This document shows, piece by piece, positions 14,855 through 23,497 of a stretch of DNA of 64,000 nucleotides. The notes under the pieces were generated by a model. That model did no database searches. It was not told the DNA's origin and saw only the letters and a list, made by a program, of their open reading frames with translations. This stretch comes from CALAMD01 sp035301345. GTDB lineage: Bacteria; Bacillota; Bacilli; Bacillales; Amphibacillaceae. The first letter of the stretch is position 1, and each line of letters begins with the position of its first letter. The stretch covers positions 93,633-157,632 of the forward strand of contig DATGUM010000032.1 in NCBI GenBank assembly GCA_035301345.1, read 5' to 3'. Position numbers and translations under genes: made by a program.

Positions 14855-15745
14855 TTATTCAGTCGTCGATGGATTAAAATGTAACCATAGTTTTTGGTGA
14901 ACTTTCTCATTCGGATAATCAATAGGCTCTCCATTAATGGATAATTTAAGTGCTGTAGAATTTCCGATATTCAAATACACTTTATCTTCTGTTAATGTGA
15001 TTTCTTTCGGTGATTCTTCTTGATTAAACATTTGTACGAAATATGCTTCGCCACTTTCACCTTTCACTTCAACATACACTTCTTCAGTTGCTTCTAATGT
15101 CAGTACCCTTTCATCATCAGTCATCTGAATGCCTAAAATAGATTCTGCTGAAGACCCTTCGCCATTTTCAATGACGGAAATATCAATATCCTCATCTGCT
15201 TCTGGCTCATCTTCTGGTGCGTCCGCCTCATCTTCTTCAGACGTCCCTTCACCCTCAGATGTTTCGCCGTCTCCTGTTTCAGATTCACCTTGTTCGTCTC
15301 TTACTAATTCTTCATCATTTGTATCAACAACATCTCCGCTTTTATCAGAAGAAGACTTCTGAATTAACGTCCAAGCTACGACAATAATCCCGATAATAAG
15401 TAATACGACAATTATTGTCGGCACAATTGAGAAGTTTGTTGATGATGATTTTTTTGCTGCTCGCTGTGCGCGAGTTATTGACTGACTCGTCGGAGTCTCA
15501 TCTTCCGTTTCAATGGTGCTATCATCAAATCCAAATTCTGACATTAATTGATTGCCGTCAAGATCGACTGCTGAAGCATATTCCCTAATAAACGCCTTCG
15601 CATAAAATTTACCAGGCAAAACTTCAAACTGCTCATTTTCAATAGCAGTTAAATATCGCTTTTGAATTTTAGTCTCTTCTTGTAATTCATCTAATGTAAT
15701 ATTCTTTGCTTCTCTAGCCTCTTTTAGTCTCAAACCAATCCCCAT
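14855..15745 (-). CDS. ymfM: RodZ-like helix-turn-helix membrane protein (YmfM)
   Basis: An N-terminal XRE/HTH domain (GLRLKEAREAKNITLDELQ, residues about 4-70), a basic juxtamembrane segment, one membrane helix (about 108-128), and a very acidic Asp/Glu/Ser/Gly linker (about 135-190). A C-terminal beta domain (about 195-296) resembles RodZ (DUF4115). It probably links MreB filaments to the cell wall machinery. The start ATG 15745 gives MGIGLRLKEAR; an ATG four codons earlier overlaps the GGATGGTG ribosome site. It begins 18 bases after the ymfK stop, as in the Bacillus ymf cluster. Confidence 0.88.
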   Translation of the reverse strand: MGIGLRLKEAREAKNITLDELQEETKIQKRYLTAIENEQFEVLPGKFYAKAFIREYASAVDLDGNQLMSEFGFDDSTIETEDETPTSQSITRAQRAAKKSSSTNFSIVPTIIVVLLIIGIIVVAWTLIQKSSSDKSGDVVDTNDEELVRDEQGESETGDGETSEGEGTSEEDEADAPEDEPEADEDIDISVIENGEGSSAESILGIQMTDDERVLTLEATEEVYVEVKGESGEAYFVQMFNQEESPKEITLTEDKVYLNIGNSTALKLSINGEPIDYPNEKVHQKLWLHFNPSTTE

Positions 15746-15762
15746 TGAAAACACCATCCATA

Positions 15763-16545
15763 TTAAAAATCGAACATTGAAAAACCAGGTGACGTATCAG
15801 TTTTTTCAATGATATCATATTTTATTTCTTCATCTTCAGTTGTTCGTAATTCGATAATATAATCAAAATCATCCATCGTGTATTCCGTTGATTGTACGAA
15901 AATATCTGGATGTTCAATGACTTTTATTGTTGGTAAACGCATAAGTTCACGTATTAATTCCCAATGTTGTTCATTTGCACGGTTTTTAGAAACGACACCA
16001 TCAATAATATAAATGTTGTCATCACTATACTCTCCTGCTAACAACTCATTTCTAATCGTTTGTTTAAGTAATGTACTTGAAACAAATACCCATCGTTTGT
16101 TAGCACAAACACTTGCTGCAACAATTGATTCTGTCTTACCAACACGTGGGAGACCGCGCACACCAATTAGTTGGTGCCCATTCTCTTTAAATAGTTCTGC
16201 CATAAAATCAACGAGTAAACCTAATTCATCACGAATAAATTTTACTATTTTCCGGTTGTTTGTCATATGAATATACGTTCCATGTCTTACAGCTAACCGG
16301 TCAGGAAGAATTGCTTTTCTTAATTTGACGATACGAATCGTATCCATCGTCTCTAGAATAAGACGTAAACGAATAATTTGTTCATCGTGTTTTGCAAGCA
16401 ACAACATACCTCGTCGCGCTTTTTCAACACCATTAATCGTAATAATATTTATCGATAACATACCGAGTAAAGAAGATATATCACCGAGTAAACCTGGTCG
16501 ATTTTTTTGAAGCTCATATTCGAGATACCACTCAACTTTATCCAT
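15763..16545 (-). CDS. ymfK: DUF3388 protein YmfK (ACT-like plus P-loop)
   Basis: 260 aa, conserved in Bacilli but of unknown function. The N-terminal 75 residues resemble an ACT regulatory domain (WYLEYELQKNRPGLLGDISSLLG). The remainder has a P-loop, GVRGLPRVGKTESI near 127-140, and a hydrophobic strand ending in Asp (NIYIIDG, about 175) that could serve as Walker B. This suggests a nucleotide-binding protein tuned by a small ligand; that is inference. Tandem ATGs occur; the second (16545) has the better distance from AAGGAGC. The small ymfJ gene usually between ymfI and ymfK is not present. Confidence 0.85.
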   Translation of the reverse strand: MDKVEWYLEYELQKNRPGLLGDISSLLGMLSINIITINGVEKARRGMLLLAKHDEQIIRLRLILETMDTIRIVKLRKAILPDRLAVRHGTYIHMTNNRKIVKFIRDELGLLVDFMAELFKENGHQLIGVRGLPRVGKTESIVAASVCANKRWVFVSSTLLKQTIRNELLAGEYSDDNIYIIDGVVSKNRANEQHWELIRELMRLPTIKVIEHPDIFVQSTEYTMDDFDYIIELRTTEDEEIKYDIIEKTDTSPGFSMFDF

Positions 16546-16621
16546 CATTAAGCTCCTTCTTCCTTATAAATCTTAACCTTAATCTTACCTAAACAGACGT
16601 ATAAATGCAATTAATTTTTCA

Positions 16622-17341
16622 TTACATCCAACCGCCATCAACACGAATGACTTCTCCTTGAATATACGTCGTTTGATCACTCAGTAAAAATTGTACGACG
16701 TGAGCAATTTCTTCAGGCCTTCCCGGCCTATCTTCAGCAATATGTGATAACATAGCCTCTGTTTCTTCAGTCGATAAGTGTCCATTCATTTTTGTGTTAA
16801 TAAAGCCCGGGCTAACGCCATTCACCGATATGCCACTTTGGCCAACTTCTTTTGCAAGTGCACGAATAAAACTGTTTTGAGCACCTTTTACGGTCGAATA
16901 AAGCACTTCAAAGCTTGCGCCAAACGTTCCCCAAATAGAGGAGATGCAAACGATATTTCCAGATTGCCTCTGAATCATCTCTGGTAAAATACCTTTCGTA
17001 ATGACCCAAGGAGCTGTCACATGAATAGACAACATATGATCCATTACTTCTTCAGTAGATTCGTGAAACAACCCATAATGAGCGACACCTGCGGCAAAAA
17101 CGAGATTGTGCACTTCGTAGACGAGGTCTCCTAACAATCGATTCATTTCTTCTTTTTTTGTTAAATCTGCTTGAACAATAGCTAAAATACTTTCTTCTGG
17201 CAGTAAATTAGCAAGCTGTTCCATACGAGAACGATTTTTATTGTAATGTAAAATTAATTGATAACCTTCGTTCGCTAGCCTTTCAGCTATTGAAAAACCA
17301 ATGTCTCCACTTGCTCCAATAATTAATACGTTCTTTCTCAT
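16622..17341 (-). CDS. ymfI: SDR-family oxidoreductase YmfI (EF-P 5-aminopentanone reductase)
   Basis: A short-chain dehydrogenase with the cofactor motif GASGDIG near residues 9-15, catalytic Ser in CISSIWG, and YSTVK with catalytic Tyr/Lys. The C-terminal VDGGWM is typical of the FabG-like group. In B. subtilis YmfI reduces the 5-aminopentanone on Lys32 of elongation factor P; the conserved position between ymfH and ymfK supports the same role here. The start is ATG 17341, five bases from AGGTGA; two earlier candidates are too close to or inside the ribosome site. It follows the ymfH stop by 9 bases. Confidence 0.88.
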   Translation of the reverse strand: MRKNVLIIGASGDIGFSIAERLANEGYQLILHYNKNRSRMEQLANLLPEESILAIVQADLTKKEEMNRLLGDLVYEVHNLVFAAGVAHYGLFHESTEEVMDHMLSIHVTAPWVITKGILPEMIQRQSGNIVCISSIWGTFGASFEVLYSTVKGAQNSFIRALAKEVGQSGISVNGVSPGFINTKMNGHLSTEETEAMLSHIAEDRPGRPEEIAHVVQFLLSDQTTYIQGEVIRVDGGWM

Positions 17342-17350
17342 CATAATCAC

Positions 17351-18637
17351 CTAGTCATTGTTAACAATTTTACAGATCGCTATTCGCTCTTCGCTTATCC
17401 ATTCGTTTAAAAATGCGTTCACTTGTTCAACAGTCATTGATTCTACTTCATGAATCATCGTAAAGAAATCAATATCTAACAAATGATAATCGACAAATTG
17501 ATTAGCTACAAACTCCAAAGAGTTCATTTGTCGAAGTAAAAGTCCAATGCGTCTCTTTTTAATAAGATTGACGTCTTCCGCTGATATTTTCATCTGCTTT
17601 GTTGATAGTAGTAGTTCTTTCGTTCGTTCAGCAAACTTATCTGGATTCACGCAGTTACCACCAATAAATGTATAACCATAATCCGTTTCAAGTGTACTGC
17701 TGTATGAGAAACTACTATCAATTAAATCTTCTTCATACAATATTTCATAAAATTTCCCGCCTTTAGCAAATAAATAATCGAGCGTTAGACGGAGTAAAAT
17801 CTCTTTTTCAAGTAAATCTTTACTTGATGTTCGTTGCCATATTTCCTTAATACCGACTGTACATTTAGGGATAGAAACAGGCATATGAATCGTATGATTT
17901 TTTATCGCGACATCTTCACGTTCTTCGGGGAAAAAGCGTTCAATCGGATGCTGCTCCTCAAATGATTTATCCGCTTGATTATTTTCTATAAGCGTCATTA
18001 TTTTCTCTTCGTCAATAGGGCCAGCAACGAATAAAACCATATTTTGTGGGTGATAAAATGTGTCATAACACGTATATAAATCATCTTTCGTTATTTGCAT
18101 AATTGAATCTACCGTTCCAGCAATATCGTGAATAATTGGGTAATTATGAAATAACGCTTGAACAGTCCCAGTGAAAGACTGCCAGCCAGGATTGTCATCA
18201 TACATTTTTATTTCTTGTTCAATAATTCCCTTTTCTTTCTCAACTGATTCATCAGAAAAATAAGGTTCTTGAACGAAGTCTATAAGCGTTTCTATATTTT
18301 CTGAAATGTTGTCAGAAGCAGAAAATAAATAAGCTGTTTTCGTAAATGAAGTAAATGCATTTGCAGAAGCTCCAAACTCACTAAACTTTGAAAATACGTC
18401 ATAACCTTCTTTTTCAAATAACTTATGTTCTAAAAAGTGAGCAATTCCTTTCGGGACAGTTACTTTTTCTTTTTTATTTAAAGGAATGAACGTATCGTCA
18501 ATCGAACCATATTTAGTTGAAAAAATAGCGTACGTTTTAGAATATTCTTTTTTAGGTAACAAAATAACTGTTAACCCATTTGGTAACACTTTCGTATAGA
18601 CGGTTTCATTTAATAATTCATATTCTTTTTTATTCAT
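17351..18637 (-). CDS. ymfH: M16B zinc peptidase YmfH (catalytic partner)
   Basis: Insulinase-like peptidase of about 428 aa. The inverted zinc motif HxxEH is intact in HFLEHKLFEKE (about residue 70), with the downstream Glu in EKGIIEQEI (about 140). With YmfF it forms the typical pair of one active and one inactive subunit. The physiological substrate is not known. The start is unclear: ATG 18637 overlaps the ymfF stop (ATGAATAA), while GTG/ATG codons up to 18655 are also possible and no strong ribosome site is visible. Expression is therefore likely coupled to ymfF. Confidence 0.9.
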   Translation of the reverse strand: MNKKEYELLNETVYTKVLPNGLTVILLPKKEYSKTYAIFSTKYGSIDDTFIPLNKKEKVTVPKGIAHFLEHKLFEKEGYDVFSKFSEFGASANAFTSFTKTAYLFSASDNISENIETLIDFVQEPYFSDESVEKEKGIIEQEIKMYDDNPGWQSFTGTVQALFHNYPIIHDIAGTVDSIMQITKDDLYTCYDTFYHPQNMVLFVAGPIDEEKIMTLIENNQADKSFEEQHPIERFFPEEREDVAIKNHTIHMPVSIPKCTVGIKEIWQRTSSKDLLEKEILLRLTLDYLFAKGGKFYEILYEEDLIDSSFSYSSTLETDYGYTFIGGNCVNPDKFAERTKELLLSTKQMKISAEDVNLIKKRRIGLLLRQMNSLEFVANQFVDYHLLDIDFFTMIHEVESMTVEQVNAFLNEWISEERIAICKIVNND

Positions 18638-19922
18638 CGACATCACTACTCTCACTCGTTAATAAATAAACTGTATCGAGTGTCACTTCTTGAGCACGAG
18701 CGATTATATCGTTTTTAGTTACTTGATTAATCTGCTCAATGTATTGCTCAGGTGAACAGCTCTTGTTGTTCATTCTATATTGATAATCAAATTCAATAGC
18801 ACCTTGTGGATTATCTAGTGTGTTTTTTACACTATGAACTAATAATTGTTTCGTTTCTGCAATCAGTTGTTCTGTTATTTCTCCTGCTCTTAACTCTTCT
18901 AATTGTTGTTCAATAATCTGGCGTGCTTGTTCATAATCTTCACTGGCAATACCGCTCATCACGATCATCAACCCTTTATGCCCTTCAATGCGAGAAGCTG
19001 CATAATAGGCTAAACTATGTTTTTCACGGACGTTCATAAATAATTTCGAATGAGGAAACCCTCCAAACAAACCATTAAATACTTGTAAGCTCGCGTAATG
19101 TTCGTCTGCGATTGTAACCCCTGTACGATAGCCTAAATGTAGTTTTGCCTGGTGAATCGGCTCTGTTTCAATAATCGTTTGTGCTTCTTTTCTTAATGAA
19201 ACGTTTTCTCGCGCACTACTTTCATATCGAATATGTTCAGATGCTTTTTTCGCGCGGACATTATCACCGACTAATCGCTCTAAATCTATGCCGTCAAAGT
19301 CTCCAACAAAATAAATCGTTATCTCATTCGTTTCTAACACATGTTTATAATAATCAAACATTTTCTTACCTGATATCGCTCGTAAGTCTTCTGCATAACC
19401 TAATGTATGCACACTAAATAATTCTTCACTACACATTTCATCGATTAAACGTTGATTAGCAAAGGCCATTTTATCATCTTGCACACTCGTTATTCGGTTT
19501 TTTAATGTTTCTTTTTCGCGTTGAACAATTGCTTCATCAAAAGAGTTGTTTGTCACATTTGCATCATACAATGTGTCGCTTAATAGCTTTATCGCTCGTT
19601 CGAGTAACTGTTCGTCTGCTGATAAATATTTTTCATTAGGTAGTTCTAAACGTAAACTGATAATGTGGTGATCGCCCTTCTTTGCTGTATCAGTTCGTAA
19701 AACTGCTCCATATAACTCGTCCAATTCACGTGCAAACGCTTGCCTCGTATGAAGTGTCTTCGTACTATTTCGCAACAAACTTGGCAGAAGAGCCCGCTTC
19801 GTAATCGTTTCTTTATTTAACGGTTCTTTTAACTTAATGACAATATTATTCGTTTTATACTTCTTCGTCTGTATCATTTCTAAATGATAAGGATTTTGTT
19901 TTGTTAATAATTCATGTGCCAT
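18630..19922 (-). CDS. ymfF: M16-family non-catalytic partner YmfF
   Basis: About 430 aa with the M16 fold pattern (LYGAVLRTDTAKKGDHHIISLRLELPN, HLGYRTGV, FGGFPHSKLFMNVREKHSLAYYAAS). The position of HxxEH is replaced by FARELDELYG, so it lacks the zinc site and should be the structural partner of YmfH. The RxxxxxxY substrate-recognition element (REKHSLAYY) is present, as expected of the inactive subunit. The start is ATG 19922, nine bases after GAGGAGG; earlier codons in the open frame precede the ribosome site. Confidence 0.9.
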   Translation of the reverse strand: MAHELLTKQNPYHLEMIQTKKYKTNNIVIKLKEPLNKETITKRALLPSLLRNSTKTLHTRQAFARELDELYGAVLRTDTAKKGDHHIISLRLELPNEKYLSADEQLLERAIKLLSDTLYDANVTNNSFDEAIVQREKETLKNRITSVQDDKMAFANQRLIDEMCSEELFSVHTLGYAEDLRAISGKKMFDYYKHVLETNEITIYFVGDFDGIDLERLVGDNVRAKKASEHIRYESSARENVSLRKEAQTIIETEPIHQAKLHLGYRTGVTIADEHYASLQVFNGLFGGFPHSKLFMNVREKHSLAYYAASRIEGHKGLMIVMSGIASEDYEQARQIIEQQLEELRAGEITEQLIAETKQLLVHSVKNTLDNPQGAIEFDYQYRMNNKSCSPEQYIEQINQVTKNDIIARAQEVTLDTVYLLTSESSDVDE

Positions 19923-19950
19923 TATTACCCGCCTCCTCATATATCATATT

Positions 19951-22164
19951 TCATTCATCGTCTATCTGTTCGGCTAATAAAACAGTTCGTGGTTTACTTC
20001 CTTCATGTGGACCGACAATCCCACTATCTTCCATTGCGTCAATGAGACGTGCCGCCCGGTTGTAACCAATTCGGAACCTCCGTTGTAACATAGACACACT
20101 AGCCGTTTGCATTTCGACAACGAGTTGCACTGCATCATCAAACAACTCATCTTGCTCTTCCACACTTGCTTCTTGTTCTGTTTGAGGAGCCATTTCTTCT
20201 ACGTAATGCACCTCTTGTTGTTCCTTGCAGTGGTTAACAATTCGTTCAACTTCTTCATCTGATAAAAATGCCCCTTGTACACGAACAGGCTTTGATTGAC
20301 CGACAGGAATATATAGCATATCCCCTCTTCCGAGTAACTTTTCTGCCCCACCAGTATCTAAAATCGTTCGTGAGTCAACTTGTGAAGAAACACTAAATGC
20401 TATTCTAGACGGAATGTTCGCTTTAATAATCCCTGTAATAACATCAACAGAAGGCCGTTGTGTCGCAATAATTAAATGAATACCTGCTGCTCTTGCCATC
20501 TGTGCTAAACGTGTAATAGCATCTTCAACGTCTTTTGAAGCAACCATCATTAGGTCTGCTAGTTCATCGACTAAAACGACGATATAAGGTAAAAATGAGT
20601 ACTCTTCTTGTTCTTCTTCGCTTAATTTTTTAACGTACTCATTATAAGCTTCGATATTTCGCGTACTCGTTTCAGAAAATATTTCATACCTACGTTCCAT
20701 CTCTGCAACTACTTTACGCAATGCTTGTGATGCTTTTTTAGGATCCGTCACAACAGGCGTTAATAAATGAGGGATACCATTATACATATTTAACTCAACT
20801 TTTTTCGGGTCAATCATCATCATTTTTACTTCACTCGGTTTTGCTTTCATTAAAATGGATGTAATAATTCCGTTAATACAGACACTTTTTCCACTACCTG
20901 TCGCCCCGGCAATCAATAAATGTGGCATTTTATTTAATTCACCGACGACAGCTTGGCCTGATATATCTCTTCCTAAAGCGAATGATAGAATAGACGATTT
21001 CTTTGGCGCTCCTTCTAAAACTTCTCGTAACGAGACAGTTGTCACATCTTTGTTTGGTACTTCGATACCTACAGCTGATTTTCCTGGAATAGGTGCTTCA
21101 ATACGAATATCTTGAGCTGCTAAAGACAAAGCTAAGTCATCATGCAAGCTAACAATTCTGCTCACTTTAACCCCTGACTCTGGTAAAATTTCATACTTTG
21201 TAACGGCTGGCCCTACGTGGACTTGTGAGACCTTTGCTTGCACACCAAAGCTTTGAAATGTCTTTTCTAACGTTTGTACAGTTGCTTTTATTTGAGACGT
21301 ATCACCCTTTGTTGTTTGCGAGATCGTATCTGTTAGTAATTGGAATGATGGAAGTTCGTATGATTCATCACTCTCCTGTTTATCTGTAAACTGTTCATCT
21401 ATATGCAACTCTTCTTCTGCTTGATCACATGTAATAGCATCATGTGCATAAGCAATCGGCAATTGTTCTTCTCGCTCTGGCACTTGATCAATAACAGGTT
21501 CTATCGTTTCTAACGGTTTATCCTCTTTGTTGGTAACGATTTTTCGTTTGTTTTTACGTCGTTCTTTTATTTTTTCAAACAGTACGCTTACGTATTCGAC
21601 ACCTTGATTAAATAAGTCACCGACCGAACGATTTGTTAAAACTACCATACTAATCACCATTAAAAAAATCGCTACAATTTTTGCGCCGCTAGCAGAAAAT
21701 AAATAGTAAATAACTGTCGATAAAAATGCTCCTAACAGTCCACCACCAAGCTGGATGACTGATCCTTCATCCCGAATATAATCTAAGTAATGATTCCACG
21801 TTAATGAAAAAATAGATGGATGGTCTGCTTCGAGTAATAATTTTTCAAACACTTGAATATGTGTAAATAAAAGTAAAGCAAACAATAAAATATAAATACC
21901 GATTAATTTTTTATGTAACATATTTGGATAACGTCTTTTCGTTAGTAATAAAAGGCCGGTTAATAATAAACCGATTGGAATGACAAAGTACCACATACCT
22001 AGCATAAGACGAAAAATATTTTCTAATGTCGCTGGTATAGCCCCGTCACTTATCACACTTGCTCCGCTGCCAAATATTGCTAAAAATATTAATAATAAAC
22101 CTATTAATTCATATTTCATTGTTGATTTTAGTTTAGATGATTTCTTCTTACTTCTTTTGCTCAT
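19951..22164 (-). CDS. spoIIIE: DNA translocase SpoIIIE/FtsK
   Basis: A hexameric dsDNA pump at the septum. Four membrane helices lie in the first 170 residues, followed by a charged linker and the motor. Walker A GATGSGKS is near 418-425, Walker B VVLVDELADLMM near 530, and the C-terminal gamma winged helix (VSMLQRRFRIGYNRAARLID) reads oriented DNA sites. At 737 aa it is somewhat shorter than B. subtilis SpoIIIE (about 787), mainly in the linker. The start is ATG 22164 after AGAGGTG; 36 upstream codons in frame run through the leader hairpin and are rejected. Locus context favours SpoIIIE over SftA. Confidence 0.92.
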   Translation of the reverse strand: MSKRSKKKSSKLKSTMKYELIGLLLIFLAIFGSGASVISDGAIPATLENIFRLMLGMWYFVIPIGLLLTGLLLLTKRRYPNMLHKKLIGIYILLFALLLFTHIQVFEKLLLEADHPSIFSLTWNHYLDYIRDEGSVIQLGGGLLGAFLSTVIYYLFSASGAKIVAIFLMVISMVVLTNRSVGDLFNQGVEYVSVLFEKIKERRKNKRKIVTNKEDKPLETIEPVIDQVPEREEQLPIAYAHDAITCDQAEEELHIDEQFTDKQESDESYELPSFQLLTDTISQTTKGDTSQIKATVQTLEKTFQSFGVQAKVSQVHVGPAVTKYEILPESGVKVSRIVSLHDDLALSLAAQDIRIEAPIPGKSAVGIEVPNKDVTTVSLREVLEGAPKKSSILSFALGRDISGQAVVGELNKMPHLLIAGATGSGKSVCINGIITSILMKAKPSEVKMMMIDPKKVELNMYNGIPHLLTPVVTDPKKASQALRKVVAEMERRYEIFSETSTRNIEAYNEYVKKLSEEEQEEYSFLPYIVVLVDELADLMMVASKDVEDAITRLAQMARAAGIHLIIATQRPSVDVITGIIKANIPSRIAFSVSSQVDSRTILDTGGAEKLLGRGDMLYIPVGQSKPVRVQGAFLSDEEVERIVNHCKEQQEVHYVEEMAPQTEQEASVEEQDELFDDAVQLVVEMQTASVSMLQRRFRIGYNRAARLIDAMEDSGIVGPHEGSKPRTVLLAEQIDDE

Positions 22165-22213
22165 TATGTCACCTCTAAATTCATGCAAAAATAATACTAT
22201 TATACGTAAGAAA

Positions 22214-22235
22214 CCCTTACCAAAAAAGGCAAGGG
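22214..22235 (-). promoter_or_regulatory. leader hairpin of spoIIIE (attenuator-like)
   Basis: On the minus strand CCCTTGCC, TTTTTT loop, GGTAAGGG, then TTTCTT: an 8-bp stem (one G-U) between promoter and start. It closely resembles the hairpin in the rimP leader at 34366-34392. Confidence 0.55.
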
Positions 22236-22258
22236 AAGGTATTAAATACGTAAAGTCC

Positions 22259-22267
22259 ATTATATCA
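22259..22267 (-). promoter_or_regulatory. extended -10 promoter of spoIIIE
   Basis: Minus strand TGATATAAT, a perfect extended -10 with TATAAT at 22264-22259. No good -35 at 17 bases. It lies between the asd terminator and the leader hairpin. Confidence 0.5.
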
Positions 22268-22301
22268 TACAACAGAATATACGTGCGAAATAATATTCCA
22301 T

Positions 22302-22343
22302 TAAAAAAAGCTCTTAAACGACAATTAATCGTCTAAGAGCTTA
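22302..22343 (-). terminator. asd terminator
   Basis: AAGCTCTTA (22308-22316) pairs with TAAGAGCTT (22334-22342), with an inner ACGA/TCGT stem, and a run of seven T on the minus strand. Confidence 0.9.
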
Positions 22344-22347
22344 CCAT

Positions 22348-23394
22348 TTATTTTAAGTCTTTTTCTAATAAAGTTTCAGCAATTTGTACTGTGTTTAATG
22401 CTGCCCCTTTAACTAAGTTATCTGTTACAACCCATAAGTGGAATCCTTTTTTATTATCTAAATCTTCACGGATACGACCGACAAACACGTCATATTTATC
22501 CGCAGCAGATAATGGTGTTGGATATGTTTGTGTACTCGGATCATCTTGTAAGACAACACCTTTTCCACCCTTAATAGCATCCTGAATATCTTTCACGGAT
22601 ACGTCATCATTATCTACTTCAATGTAAATACTCTCAGCATGTGAGTTAATGACTGGTAAACGAACACACGTCGCTGCTACTGATAAATCAGGGTTTGACA
22701 TGATTTTTTTTGTTTCATTGATCATTTTCATTTCTTCTGCTGTATAACCATTTTCAGTAAACACATCAATTTGTGGTAAAGCATTAAATGCAATTGGATA
22801 ATGCTTTTTATCTGATCCTGCTGGTAAAATTTCTGCTACCATTTCTTCTTCATTTAAGTATTGCTGTGTTTGATTTTTCAATTCTTCATTAGCAGCCCAA
22901 CCTGCACCTGAAACTGCTTGGTACGTTGAAACGACAATGCGCGATAAACCAAACGCCTCTTTGATTGGATTTAGTGCCGCAACCATTTGAATCGTTGAGC
23001 AGTTTGGATTTGCGATAATGCCTTTATGACTTTCTAATGCTTCAGGGTTTACTTCCGGAACAACTAAAGGTACATCTTTATCCATACGAAACGCGCTCGT
23101 ATTATCAATAACGACTGCGCCACTTTCAACGGCAGCTTTAGATAGTTGCTCTGTAATAGCTCCTCCTGCTGAGAAAAACGCAATATCTATATTAGAAAAG
23201 CTGTCTGTCGTAGCTTCTTGAACAGTCACTTCTTCATTGTTAAAAGTTAACTTCTTACCTGCTGAACGTTTTGATGATAATGGTCTTAATTCTGCAACTG
23301 GAAACTTTCTATCTTCTAAAATTTCCATAACTTTTTGTCCTACTGCTCCTGTAGCTCCAACTACTGCTACATTATATGATGATTTCTTAGCCAT
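22348..23394 (-). CDS. asd: aspartate-semialdehyde dehydrogenase
   Basis: Reduces aspartyl phosphate to aspartate semialdehyde for lysine, diaminopimelate, threonine and methionine synthesis. NADP loop GATGAVGQ (13-20), catalytic Cys in NPNCSTIQ (about 130), and the conserved SAGGA segment are visible. At 348 aa it has the normal length. AGGAG precedes the ATG. In B. subtilis it is flanked by dpaA/dpaB and by dapG/dapA; here neither pair is present and asd is monocistronic between mlpA and spoIIIE. No convincing promoter could be assigned in the 100-base gap upstream. Confidence 0.97.
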   Translation of the reverse strand: MAKKSSYNVAVVGATGAVGQKVMEILEDRKFPVAELRPLSSKRSAGKKLTFNNEEVTVQEATTDSFSNIDIAFFSAGGAITEQLSKAAVESGAVVIDNTSAFRMDKDVPLVVPEVNPEALESHKGIIANPNCSTIQMVAALNPIKEAFGLSRIVVSTYQAVSGAGWAANEELKNQTQQYLNEEEMVAEILPAGSDKKHYPIAFNALPQIDVFTENGYTAEEMKMINETKKIMSNPDLSVAATCVRLPVINSHAESIYIEVDNDDVSVKDIQDAIKGGKGVVLQDDPSTQTYPTPLSAADKYDVFVGRIREDLDNKKGFHLWVVTDNLVKGAALNTVQIAETLLEKDLK

Positions 23395-23497
23395 GATTTT
23401 CTCTCCTCTATTTACTTTAATTCATACGGTTATCTACTGAATTTATACTATCATACTTCAACTGAATTATTAAATAATATTGATTATTTCATTTTTT

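Noticed and set aside
22165..22272. 36-residue N-terminal extension of SpoIIIE
   Set aside because: It translates the -10 region and leader hairpin; a good AGAGGTG-ATG start lies at 22164.
21980..22336. 118-codon plus-strand frame opposite the spoIIIE start, leader and terminator
   Set aside because: It runs through a terminator and promoter region on the other strand and lacks a ribosome site.
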